NCBI GenBank assembly: GCA_963752325.1
Contig: CAVVXU010000005.1
Coordinates: 1 to 64,000, forward strand
Source: CAVTJL01 sp963752325
Lineage (GTDB): Bacteria > Pseudomonadota > Alphaproteobacteria > Geminicoccales > Geminicoccaceae
Reading direction: 5' to 3'
DNA length: 64,000 nt
Position numbers and translations under genes: made by a program. Shown here in pieces: positions 36,757 through 45,915 of the stretch (position 1 is the first letter of the stretch; the number at the start of each line of letters is the position of its first letter). The notes below the pieces were generated by a model. That model did not search any database. It was given only the letters and a program-made list of their open reading frames with translations, and was not told where the DNA came from.

Positions 36757-38532
36757 ATGACCACGACAGTCGGCGACTTCATCCTGCAACGCATGAAGGA
36801 CTGGGGCGTCCGGCGCGTCTTCGGCTTTCCCGGTGACGGCATCGCCGGGCTGGTGGCGGCGCTCGGGCGCGACGATGGGGAGGATGCGCTCGATTTCGTG
36901 CAGGTCCGGCACGAGGAGAGCGCCGCGTTCATGGCCTGCGCGCACGCCAAGTTCACCGGCGAGGTCGGCGTCTGCATGGCGACCTCGGGCCCGGGTGCCA
37001 TCCATCTGCTGAACGGCCTCTACGACGCCAAGCTCGATCACCAGCCGGTGGTTGCGATCGTTGGGCAGCAGGGGCGGGCGGCCCTCGGCGGCAGCTATCA
37101 GCAGGAGGTCGACCTCCAATCGCTCTTCAAGGACGTGGCCTGCGAGTATGTCGAGACCTGCATGAGCCCGGCGCAGGTCAAGCATCTGATCGACCGCGCC
37201 TTCCGCATCGCCAAGGCGCGCCGCACCGTGACCTGCCTGATCTTCCCGAACGACGTGCAAGAGCTGAAGGCTGTCGAGGAGCCGCCCCGGGCGCATGGAA
37301 CGATCCACTCCAGCAACGCCTACAGCGAGCCCCAGCTGATGCCCGCCGCCGCCGATCTCGGCCGGGCCGCCGAGGCGCTCAATGCCGGCGAGAAGGTCGC
37401 CATCCTGGTCGGCGCCGGAGCCATCGGCGCCGCGGACGAGGTCGTCGAGGTGGCCAATCTTCTGGGTGCCGGCGTCGCCAAGGCGCTGCTCGGCAAGGCG
37501 GCCCTGCCCGACGACCTGCCCTTCGTCACCGGCACGATCGGGCTGCTCGGCACCGAGCCGTCGGACTGGATGATGCAGCATTGCGACTCGCTACTGATGA
37601 TCGGGTCGCGCTTTCCCTATTCGGAGTTCCTGCCGAAGACCGGTCAGGCGCGCGGCGTGCAGATCGATCTCGATCCGACGATGCTGTCGATCCGCTACCC
37701 GATGGAGGTGGCGCTGGCGGGCGATGCCGCTGCGACACTCCGGGCGCTCGTCCCGCTTCTCAAGAAAAAGCAGAGCGACGCGTGGCGCAAGGACATCGAG
37801 AAGCGCGTCGCCCGGTGGTGGGGGGAAGAGGAGGAGCGTGCCCGCAAGGATGCCGATCCCGTCAACCCGGAGCGGGTCTTCTGGGAGCTGTCCTCGCGTC
37901 TGCCCGAGCGCGCGATCATCACCGCCGACTCCGGCTCCTCGGCCAACTGGTACGCACGCGCCCTCAAGCTCCGGCGCGGCATGAAGGCTTCGCTCTCGGG
38001 AACGCTGGCCACGATGTGCCCCGGCATGCCGTACGCGGTCGCGGCGAAGTTCGCGTTCCCGGACCGCGTGCCGATCGCCTTCGTCGGCGACGGTGCGATG
38101 CAGATGCTGGGCATCACCGATCTGATCACGGTCGCGAAATACTGGAAGAAGTGGTCGGATCCGCGCCTCGTCGTCTGCATCCTCTCGAACGGCGATCTCA
38201 ATCAGGTGACGTGGGAGCTGCGTGCCATGGCGAGCTCGCCCAGGGTGCCCAAGACCCAGGATGTGCCGCCGATGGACTTCGCGGCCTATGCCGAGCTCCT
38301 CGGCCTCAAGGGGATCACGGTGCGGCGGCCGGACGAGATCGGGCCGGCCTGGGAGGAGGCGCTGCGGGCCGATCGGCCCTGCCTCATCGATGCCCATGTC
38401 GATCCGGACGTGCCCACCCTGCCGCCGCACATCACCTTCTCGCAGGCCGAATCCTATGCGACGGCGCTCGCCAAGGGCGATCCGGAGACGAGCGGGATTC
38501 TCAAACAGACCTTCAAGCGAATTTTCTCGTAG
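36757..38532 (+). CDS. Thiamine pyrophosphate-requiring enzyme (pyruvate oxidase/acetolactate synthase-like)
   Basis: 591 aa, intact. Pyr domain: VFGFPGDGIAGLVAALGRDD and FVQVRHEESAAFMACAHAKF (catalytic Glu of the HEE motif), GVCMATSGPGAIHLLNGLYD, QQEVDLQSLFKDVACEY. Central domain around residues 190-330. PP domain: ITADSGSSANWYARALKLRR, FVGDGAMQMLGITDLITVAK and CILSNGDLNQVTWELRAMAS, the GDG...N thiamine pyrophosphate motif. It resembles PoxB-type pyruvate dehydrogenase (quinone) and uncharacterised relatives more than acetolactate synthase, because the FAD-site and herbicide-site motifs are not clear. Divergent from the duplicated membrane protein across 209 bases that should hold both promoters. 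Substrate not determined. Confidence 0.85.
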   Translation: MTTTVGDFILQRMKDWGVRRVFGFPGDGIAGLVAALGRDDGEDALDFVQVRHEESAAFMACAHAKFTGEVGVCMATSGPGAIHLLNGLYDAKLDHQPVVAIVGQQGRAALGGSYQQEVDLQSLFKDVACEYVETCMSPAQVKHLIDRAFRIAKARRTVTCLIFPNDVQELKAVEEPPRAHGTIHSSNAYSEPQLMPAAADLGRAAEALNAGEKVAILVGAGAIGAADEVVEVANLLGAGVAKALLGKAALPDDLPFVTGTIGLLGTEPSDWMMQHCDSLLMIGSRFPYSEFLPKTGQARGVQIDLDPTMLSIRYPMEVALAGDAAATLRALVPLLKKKQSDAWRKDIEKRVARWWGEEEERARKDADPVNPERVFWELSSRLPERAIITADSGSSANWYARALKLRRGMKASLSGTLATMCPGMPYAVAAKFAFPDRVPIAFVGDGAMQMLGITDLITVAKYWKKWSDPRLVVCILSNGDLNQVTWELRAMASSPRVPKTQDVPPMDFAAYAELLGLKGITVRRPDEIGPAWEEALRADRPCLIDAHVDPDVPTLPPHITFSQAESYATALAKGDPETSGILKQTFKRIFS

Positions 38533-38628
38533 GAGGCCCTGCGGGAAGCGCGGGCAATCAAGGGCAGCGGGCCGCCGCCGATACTGCGCGCTTAGCGGAC
38601 GTCGGGATGCCTGACGGGGATGCCGGGG

Positions 38629-39504
38629 TCACGCCTCGGCCGTAGCCGGATGGCCATTCTCGCGCTCCGGGCCGGGCCGGGCGCGCAGATGCTCCTCGAC
38701 GAAGACGTGGGCGTAGAGGTGGGCGATCCACTGCTTGCCCTCGAGCGTGCGCTCGAGATGGGCCAGCGCCGAGCCCAGATAGGGCTCGACCGCGTTCCAG
38801 AAGAAGCGCGGGTAGCGCTCGGCCACATCGGCAGGGCTCTCGTAGCCCAGCTGGCGGGCGACGCCCGTCTCGGCCAGCTCGTAATAGAGCGCATTGATCT
38901 TACGCGGATGCAGCGGGTCGCCTAGCTGGCCGATCAGGTCCGCGGCGCGGACGAGCCCGGCCTCCGTGTCGGTCTCGGCATGATCGCCGTCCTGCGGCAC
39001 GGGAAAGCGCGTGAGCTCGATGGCACGCGCGATCCGCTCGACGTCGAGCCCCGGGATCTGGGCGCAGCGCCGCCGGACGAAGATCTTGCCGCGCTCGACA
39101 TGCCAGGAGGCGAGGAAGGCATCGGAGGCACCGCGTGGGGCGGCTATCGTGTTGCCGCCTGTGTCGATGACGTAGTGGCCGGGCCGGTCGCCTGGGCAGA
39201 TGCCGCGCAGATAGCCCACGTCGTGTGCCAGCGTCGCGACGGTGAAATGCACCCAGTCCTCGGGCTGCACGCCGTCCACCAGGATCTTGCCGCGCAGGAT
39301 CGCCTGACCCACGAGGGTGACCTGAACCGTGTGCTGGGCGTCGTGATAGAGGGCGTCGCTGCTCGCGAGCCGCTCGATGAACAGCTGGGCGATCGACCGC
39401 AGCAGGGCGGCGTGATCGTGACGCCGATCTCCGAACACGGCCCGATAGTTCTCGGCCAGCTGGCTGCCGAGGGCGCGGGCGAGCAGACTGGCGGGGTTGA
39501 GCAT
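38629..39504 (-). CDS. HD-domain metal-dependent phosphohydrolase
   Basis: 291 aa, intact. ATG 39504 is chosen over the TTG just before it; GGGAG lies nine bases upstream. The HD motif set is visible: LYHDAQHTVQVTLVGQAILR (first His pair), VHFTVATLAHDVGYLRGICP (the HD doublet), and a later Asp in AGLVRAADLIGQLGDPLHP (ADLIGQ). This set of HD proteins is found in cyanobacteria and proteobacteria and has no settled substrate; nucleotides or signalling phosphates are possible. It converges on the TPP-enzyme gene. Confidence 0.82.
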   Translation of the reverse strand: MLNPASLLARALGSQLAENYRAVFGDRRHDHAALLRSIAQLFIERLASSDALYHDAQHTVQVTLVGQAILRGKILVDGVQPEDWVHFTVATLAHDVGYLRGICPGDRPGHYVIDTGGNTIAAPRGASDAFLASWHVERGKIFVRRRCAQIPGLDVERIARAIELTRFPVPQDGDHAETDTEAGLVRAADLIGQLGDPLHPRKINALYYELAETGVARQLGYESPADVAERYPRFFWNAVEPYLGSALAHLERTLEGKQWIAHLYAHVFVEEHLRARPGPERENGHPATAEA

Positions 39505-40060
39505 CAAGAACGCTCCCTGCGGCGGCGCCTGACCATCAGCACGCGCGATGCCGTCACGCTCTCCGGAAGACGAAGATAGATCAAGCGCGACGATCTGCCC
39601 CTAAAATGTCAGGGGATGGGGAAGGCCACTGTGAGCGGGGTCACAATCCGCGCCTGGCTCGGCACGGAAGAGAGGCCGACGAAGGATCGACAATCCGCGC
39701 GTCTCGCCAATCCTCTGTCGCGGTCGCCCGCTGCCTTCTGATCTCGATCGGACGGGCACGCTTCCCGGATGAAGCCGAGCCCCAGCGTCCAACAACCAGC
39801 GACGCCTTGATTCTCGTTGCCGCCTCCGCAAGTCTAGGCGGACCATGTTGGCAGAGCCCGCAGAGCTCTCCAGCTGCTGCTCGGCCTTTCGGGCCGGCTG
39901 CAGGTTCAGGGTGGTGTCGGTGATTGCCGGCAGGCTGATTCCACCAGCCAGGTGCCGGCTCGTGCCTTTGAGGATTGGACCGTCCAATGGCCAAGCTCTC
40001 TCGATATCGGGTCGTCAGAGCGACGACGCTGAAGCGGTCCGCCGACGCGGGACGCGGGCC
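39505..40060. other. Intergenic region without a supported gene
   Basis: About 550 bases between the divergent HD hydrolase and FGE genes. Open frames are present on both strands but show no family motif. A 25-codon frame starts ATGGCCAAGCTC at about 39987 and ends with TGA overlapping the FGE start (ATGA-type arrangement at 40061). It might be a leader peptide, or the true N-terminal start of FGE after an indel. Divergent promoters are expected here; none was assigned. Confidence 0.45.
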
Positions 40061-41043
40061 ATGACCCTCGTGCATGCGGCGAGGGCGGAGGCTCCGGTCC
40101 GGGCGCCGGAGGCGGACATGGTCTGGGTCGAGGGCGGCACGTTCCGCATGGGCTCGGACAGCCACTACAAGGAGGAGGCCCCGGCGCATCGGGTGACGGT
40201 CGACGGTTTCTGGATCGATCCGACGCCTGTGACCAATCGGCAGTTCAGGGAGTTTGTCCGCGCCACGGGCCATGTCACCTTCGCCGAGATCCCCCCGGAC
40301 CCGAAGGACTATCCGGGCGCCCTGCCCCACATGCTCTACACGGGCTCCCTCGTGTTCACGCCCCCCTCGCACCCCGTCGATCTGCGGGTGTGGAGCGCCT
40401 GGTGGAGCTTCCTCAAGGGCGCGGACTGGCGACACCCGTACGGACCGAAGAGCAACATCAATGGGCTGGACAACCATCCGGTCGTGCACGTGGCCTATCA
40501 GCGATGCGCTGGCCTATGCGCGCTGGGCCGGCAAGGATCTGCGCGAGCGAGGCGGAGTGGGAGTATGCGGCGCGGGGCGGCCTCGAGGGTGCGGAGTTCG
40601 CCTGGGGCGACGAGCTGACGCCCGGCGGCAAGCACATGGCCAACACCTGGCAGGGGGCCTTTCCCCGCGAGAACGACTGCAAGGACGGGTTCGCGCGGAC
40701 CTCGCCGGTCACGGCCTTCCCGCCGAACGGCTACGGCGTCTACGACATGATCGGCAATGTCTGGGAGTGGACGTCCGACTGGTACACCGCCAAGCACGAG
40801 GCCGATGCGGCCAAGGCCTGCTGCATCCCGCGGAATCCGCGCGGCGGCCGCGAGGAAGAGAGCTACGATCCCTGCCAGCCGCAGATCGTCATCCCGCGCA
40901 AGGTGCTGAAGGGCGGCTCGCATCTTTGCGCGCCCAACTACTGCCGCCGCTACCGCCCGGCAGCGCGCCACGCCGAGCCCGTCGACACCTCGACCAGCCA
41001 TGTGGGCTTTCGCTGCGTGAAGCGCCAAGACAAGGCGACCTGA
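40061..41043 (+). CDS. Formylglycine-generating enzyme (SUMF1/FGE family), two frameshifts
   Basis: Oxidises the active-site cysteine of sulfatases to C-alpha-formylglycine. VWVEGGTFRMGSDSHYKEEA and HRVTVDGFWIDPTPVTNRQF open the FGE-sulfatase domain. NHPVVHVAY is followed by an extra C at about 40498 and an extra G near 40541, then EAEWEYAARGGLEGAEFAWG. NGYGVYDMIGNVWEWTSDWY and GGSHLCAPNYCRRYRPAARH complete it. The last motif has the two cysteines (C-x4-C) of genuine FGE, matching the human C336/C341 pair. Many FGE-like proteins lack these. HVGFRCV ends the fold. Without the two bases it is 326 aa. Two sulfatase genes with CGPSR- and CTAGR-type sites lie 2-6 kb downstream and are its likely substrates. 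Confidence 0.92.
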
Positions 41044-41126
41044 GCAGCTTCTCTTCTTGTGTCGAGGATCACTGTCCGAAGGCGTAGCACCGTTTAGCGT
41101 CCGTCTCCTCGATCCGGGAGGAGACA

Positions 41127-41828
41127 ATGACGTCCGCTACGAGCGTCGGTGCGGTCAGCATCCTAGGCATGGCGGTCGTCCTGATCGAGCTTCTGGCCAC
41201 AGCCCGCTACATCCACGCCGTGCTGCGCGGCGAGACGCGACCGAGCCGGGCCTCGTGGCTGATCTGGGCGCCGCTCGCCTGGCTCACCCTCGCCGGCAGC
41301 GTCGAGGCCGGCGCCACGGCGACATCCGCCAAGCTCGCCGCCAGCGCCTTGGGCGTTACCGCGATAGCCGCGGCGGCACTGGTGCGGGGCACCGGCGGGC
41401 TTAAGCCCTCGGATGTCGTCTGCTTCTCGCTCGCCGGATGCGGATTAGGCTTGTGGATGACCTCGGGCGACCCCGTGCACGGGCTGTCGATGTTCCTGCT
41501 CGCCGACCTCGCGGGCGCCCTGCCGACGCTGCGCGACACCTGGCGGGATCCGGGCCGGGAGGCGCCCGATCCCTGGCTGCTCGGCCTCGCCTCCTCGGCG
41601 CTGACACTGCCTCTTGTCGACGCCGCCGCCTGGACGACGAGCTGGGAAGGCTTCGCCTTGTGGGGATTCCCCGTCTATCTGGTCGCCCTCGACCTCGCCG
41701 TCCTGACGTTCGTCCTGAGAGGCAGGCTGCGGTATGGCCCACCGATCGCAGGGCTCGAGCGCTATACCCTGCTGGTCGGTAGCTGCGCGAGGCGTGTCCC
41801 GCTCGGCTACACGAGGCGGGTCCGATAG
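41127..41828 (+). CDS. Hypothetical multi-pass membrane protein
   Basis: 233 aa, intact, about seven predicted helices (e.g. SILGMAVVLIELLATARYIH, GGLKPSDVVCFSLAGCGLGL, LWGFPVYLVALDLAVLTFVL). RGETRPSRASWLIWAPLAW near residues 34-52 resembles the 'P...sw..W....' motif of PQ-loop/SWEET-like proteins. A second weaker block is LSMFLLADLAGALPTLRDTW with a DPGREAPDPW loop, as in a two-repeat PQ-loop architecture. I would not name a substrate. It sits 83 bases after FGE on the same strand and converges with a Crp-like gene. Confidence 0.6.
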   Translation: MTSATSVGAVSILGMAVVLIELLATARYIHAVLRGETRPSRASWLIWAPLAWLTLAGSVEAGATATSAKLAASALGVTAIAAAALVRGTGGLKPSDVVCFSLAGCGLGLWMTSGDPVHGLSMFLLADLAGALPTLRDTWRDPGREAPDPWLLGLASSALTLPLVDAAAWTTSWEGFALWGFPVYLVALDLAVLTFVLRGRLRYGPPIAGLERYTLLVGSCARRVPLGYTRRVR

Positions 41829-41862
41829 GCGGGCCGCCGCGCCCCCTGGCGCGACAATGTCA

Positions 41863-42576
41863 TCAGAGATGCGGCTCCGTATCGACCCTTGATCGAAGCC
41901 TGCCCGGCTGCAGGAGGCTGATGCACCGATAGCCGCGCACGACAGTGCCCTCCGCCTCCAGGCGCGCGAGGATCGCCGCCGCGGTGGCGCGGGACAGGCC
42001 GGCCATGGCGGCGAGATCGGCCTGGCTTGCCGGGATCTCGAGCTCGGGCTCGGGCTCGTCCGGATTGTCCGCGCAGCGGACGCCAGCCAAGCGCAGCAGG
42101 ACAGCAGCCAGCCGCCTGTCGGCCTCACGGATGGTCAGGTCGTCGACCACGCCGATCGCAAGCTTGAGGTCCCTCAGGATGAGCAGGCCAACCCAGCGCC
42201 AGGCCTGCGGGTCGATTGCAGCGATCGATTCGAGGGGAGGCAGGGGAAGGTGGGCCACGACGGCGGGGCTTGCCGCCGTCAGTCCCACGACGCGCGGTTG
42301 GCCGGACAGGGCGGCCCCGCTCCCCGTCCAGCTGAGCGGACGGAAGAAGTGCACGATCGAGAGGCCACGGCCGCAAGGCGCGCTCTCCACGGCCAGCACC
42401 CCGCACGCGACGCCGTACAGCCCTCCGGCAGGATCGCCCTGGTGATAGATCACCTCGCCACGCCGATAGGTGCGGAAGATGCAAGCCGCGAGCACCGCCT
42501 CGGTGAAGGCGGCCGGGGTCGTCGAGAGCCAGCCGCCTGAGGCCAGGCGCCGTCGATCTTCTGCGAAAGCCGGCAT
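41863..42576 (-). CDS. Crp/Fnr family transcriptional regulator
   Basis: 237 aa, intact. The N-terminal cyclic-nucleotide-binding-type domain has FRTYRRGEVIYHQGDPAGGL / YGVACGVLAVESAPCGRGLS. The C-terminal HTH_Crp domain has IPASQADLAAMAGLSRATAA / AILARLEAEGTVVRGY, a standard helix-turn-helix. ATG 42576 is preferred. The usual FNR cysteine cluster is not present at the N-terminus. It is divergent from the sulfatase cluster across about 380 bases and is the obvious candidate regulator of it. Confidence 0.87.
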   Translation of the reverse strand: MPAFAEDRRRLASGGWLSTTPAAFTEAVLAACIFRTYRRGEVIYHQGDPAGGLYGVACGVLAVESAPCGRGLSIVHFFRPLSWTGSGAALSGQPRVVGLTAASPAVVAHLPLPPLESIAAIDPQAWRWVGLLILRDLKLAIGVVDDLTIREADRRLAAVLLRLAGVRCADNPDEPEPELEIPASQADLAAMAGLSRATAAAILARLEAEGTVVRGYRCISLLQPGRLRSRVDTEPHL

Positions 42577-42954
42577 GCCTGATGGTGCTTTTCCGCTCCA
42601 TCCCACCGTGCAGCCGCTTCGCCTTTCACACGTTCGGAGTCAGAAAAGGCTCGTTACTCCGTCGCGACCGTGCAAGGCGAAGACAGTCGCACACAAAAAT
42701 CTTACCGCAATTGTCCGAGATTCGACAATGCGAGATCTCCGAATAGGGTAGCGCTCTCCATCGAATGTCTGGAGGTCAGCAATCCAGGGAGGTCGACCCT
42801 GCGTAGTTCAGGCTCAGAGGCATGGCGCCGTCGAGGGGCGCCGGGCGCACAGGTCAATGCGGAGTAAGCCGGTCACATCCAGCTCCGATACACCCAACCA
42901 AGGCTGAAGGTCGGCCCAACGACCCCGCCCCGTTGAGCAGGAGAGGAAAAGCCG
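42577..42954. other. Intergenic region between divergent Crp-like gene and sulfatase cluster
   Basis: About 380 bases, less GC-rich than the flanks (for example TTGTCCGAGATTCGACAATG around 42711-42730, an imperfect inverted repeat TTGTCCGA/TCGACAA). That repeat is a possible operator for a dimeric regulator such as the adjacent Crp-like protein, but it is not the canonical Crp or FNR box. Divergent promoters are expected here. No gene seen. Confidence 0.4.
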
Positions 42955-43186
42955 ATGAGTAGCGACGGCGAGAAAGACGCCCCCGCCCGGCGGCAGCCGC
43001 AGGCTCAGAACGACAAGGCAACGCGTGCTCAACCGGAAGCACACGATCACCGCCGAACTCTACAAGCCGCCGTTCGCGTTCACCGGCAGGGTGCTCAAGG
43101 TCACGTTCGATGTCTCGGGCGAGGACCATCGGGACGCCGAGGCGGCGCGCCCGGCGGCCGCCGAGGCAGCCTTGAAGGGGCAGTAG
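42955..43186 (+). pseudogene. Sulfatase C-terminal remnant (internally deleted) or small protein
   Basis: ATG 42955 follows GAGAGGAAAAGCCG, a good ribosome site. The first 20 codons are polar (SSDGEKDAPARRQPQAQN). After a frame change near 43017 comes LNRKHTITAELYKPPFAFTG, then RVLKVTFDVSGE, ending at TAG 43186. The YKPPFAFTGRVLKV part matches the C-terminal end of the neighbouring sulfatase (YRPPFPFTGKIERV at about 45718-45760). NRKHTITAE matches its NRSHRITAE, which there lies about 125 residues earlier. It therefore looks like a sulfatase from which the catalytic domain and part of the C-terminal domain were deleted. A genuine small protein with this tail cannot be excluded. Confidence 0.5.
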
Positions 43187-43290
43187 GGCTGCATTCGAGG
43201 GCCATCGCAAGCGCCTCGACGGCGCCTGACACAAACCTCTCCGGCACCGCGCCGTCGTGCCGGTCGAGGAACTGAAAGGGAGGCAGGGGC

Positions 43291-45848
43291 ATGAAGAAAC
43301 CGCATGAGCAGCCGGCGCGAGACCAGCTCCGTCAGGGCGGCGGCGTGCAGCGTCGCGATCTGCTGTCCGGCACGACCGCGATCGTCGCCGCGGCGGCTGC
43401 GACGGGCACGCTCCCGGCTCGAGCGCAGGCGCAGGCGGCCCAAGGCGCTGCGGGCACGGCCGGTTCCGCCGCTACGAGCAGCACTATCGATCGCACGGTG
43501 CTGCCCCTTCCCGAGCCCCCGTTCGAGGGTGTCATCGGCAAGACCTACAAGGAGTCCAAGGAGGATTGGCCGAAACAGCCGACGCCGCCGGAGGGTGCGC
43601 CCGAACGTCGTCGTCATCCTTCTCGACGATGTCGGCTTCGGGCAGGTCGGCACGTTCGGCGGGCCGGTCCGACGCCGGAGCTGGACAAGCTCGCGGGCGA
43701 GGGGCTCGAGGTACAATCGCTTCCACACGACGGCGATCTGCGGCCCCTCCGCGCAGCGCTCATCACCGGCCGCAATCACCACAATTGCGGCTACGGGCTT
43801 CCTCGACGGAATGGGCGACCGGCTTTCCCAGCTACAACAGCATGATCCCGAAGAGCACAGCGACCATGGGAGCCGTGCTGAAGGGCAATGGCTACAGCAC
43901 GTCCTGGTTCGGCAAGAATCACAACACGCCCGACTGGGAAAGCAGTGTCGCCGGACCGTTCGACCGCTGGCCAACGGGCCTCGGCTTCGACTATTTCTTC
44001 GGCTTCATCGCGGGCGAGACCAACCAATACTACCCCGTCCTTTTCGAGAACACGGTGGCCGGTCGAGCCGAACAAGACGCCCGAAGAGGGCTACCACTTC
44101 ATGACCGACATGACCGACCGCGCAATCAACTGCGTTGCGCTACAGCAAGTCGGTCGCCCCGCAGAAGCCGCTTCTTCATCTATTTTGCGCCGGGCGCCGC
44201 GCACGCCCCGCACCATGCTCCCAAGGAGTGGCGGGAGAAGTTCAAGGGCGAGTTCGATGCCGGGTGGGATGCGGTGCGCGAGGCATACCTACCAGAGGCA
44301 GCTCGAGATGGGCATCATCCCGCCCGGCGCCGAAGCTGACGCCGCGGCCGGACTGGGTGCCGAGCCCTGGGACTCGCTGTCAGCGGACGAGAAGACGCTC
44401 TACGCCCGCTTCATGGAGAATTTCGCCGGCTTCCTCGCATTCACCGATCACGAGGTGCGGCCGGTTGCTCGCGGCGATCAAGGAGCTGCCGGATGCCGAC
44501 AATACCCTCATCTTCTTCATCGTCGGCGATAACGGTGCGAGCTCCGAAGGCGGCGCCGACCGGCACCGTGAACGAGGTCATGAACGCTGAACGGCGTGCC
44601 GTCGTCCCTCGAGGACAACCTCAAGGTCCTCGACGAGATCGGCGGGCCGCGGCACCGAGCGCATTATCCGATGGGATGGGCCTGGGCCGGCAACGCGCCG
44701 TTCCAGTGGGTCAAGCAGGTGGCTTCGCACCTGGGCGGAACGCGCAACCCGATGGTCGTCTCCTGGCCCGCCAAGATCAAGGATGGACGGCGGCATACGC
44801 GGATCAGTTCACTGCACCTGATCGACATTGTGCCGACCATCCTACGAGGTTGCCGGAATCCCTGCGCCGAGCATGGTGAACGGCGTCGCGCAGAAGCCGA
44901 TGGATGGCGTGTCCATAGCCTCGACGCTTCAACGATGCAAAAGCCCGGCCCGTGCGCGAGCGCGCAGTATTTCGAGATTTTCACCAATCGGGCCATCTAC
45001 GACAAGGGATGGAACGCCTGATGCCCAGCACACCTTCCCGTGGCGGCAGGACTACGCCCCGGGCAACTGGGACAAAGACAAATGGGAGCTCTACAACCTC
45101 GACGAGGACTTCAGCGAGGCCAGGGACCTCGCGAGCGAAGAATCCCGAGAAGCTTGCCGAGCTGAAGGCGCTGTTCGACGAGGAGGCGGCCAGGATTACC
45201 ACGTCTATCCGTTCGATGACCGCGGCGCCGGCCGCTTCGCCACCCCGAAGCCGGCCCCGGGGGGCGCCGATCCGAACCGGACACACTTCACCTACTTCAG
45301 CGGCTGCTCGCGCCTGGCGGAGACTGCGGCGGCGAACACGAAGAACCGCTCGCATCGGATCACGGCCGAGATCGAGATGCCGGCAAGCGGCGGCCAAGGC
45401 GTGATCGTGGCGGCGGGCGGCTCCTCTGCCGGCTACGCGCTCTATGTCGAGGATGGACGGCTCGTCTACCACTACAACTGGTTCGAGAGGGAGCGCACGA
45501 ACCTCGTCTCCGACATTGCGGTGCCCCCGAGGCAAGTCGACCGTCGTCATGGAGTTCGCCTATGACGGCGGCGGCCTCGGCAAAGGCGGCGAAGCCGTCA
45601 TCGGCATCAACGGCAAGGAGGCGGGGCGCGCACGAATCCCCAACACCGTACCGGGCCGGTTCGGCATCGACACGTTCGGAGTGGGAGCGGACACCGGCTC
45701 CCCGGTCAGCAAAGCCTACCGCCCGCCCTTCCCCTTCACCGGAAAGATCGAGCGTGTCGACATCGTGCTGGGCCCGATGAACCTGAGCCCCGAGGACGAG
45801 GAAAAGCTGCGCGACATGCACACGATGTTCGTCGGCACCCATGAGTAG
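43291..45848 (+). CDS. Arylsulfatase, Tat-exported, heavily frameshifted
   Basis: Sulfate ester hydrolase of the alkaline-phosphatase superfamily. The N-terminus (VQRRDLLSGTTAIVAAAAA) is a twin-arginine signal. APNVVVILLDDVGFGQVGTF holds the metal-binding Asp pair. TAICGPSRAALITGRNHHNC carries the C-x-P-S-R site whose Cys becomes formylglycine (read across a frame change at about 43756). Later parts include STSWFGKNHNTPDW, FGFIAGETNQYYP, FFIVGDNGASSEGG (metal Asp-Asn), then the C-terminal domain with KNRSHRITAEIEMPA and YRPPFPFTGKIERVDIVLGP. More than a dozen frame changes are needed, the highest density in the window, yet nearly every family block is present. Total span gives about 850 aa, normal for large bacterial arylsulfatases. 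FGE is encoded upstream. Confidence 0.85.
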
Positions 45849-45915
45849 AGGCCGAGGACCGAGCGACGCCCAGTGGCATGGCGGGGCTGACTCGAGAAGC
45901 TTTAGGGAGACGAAT

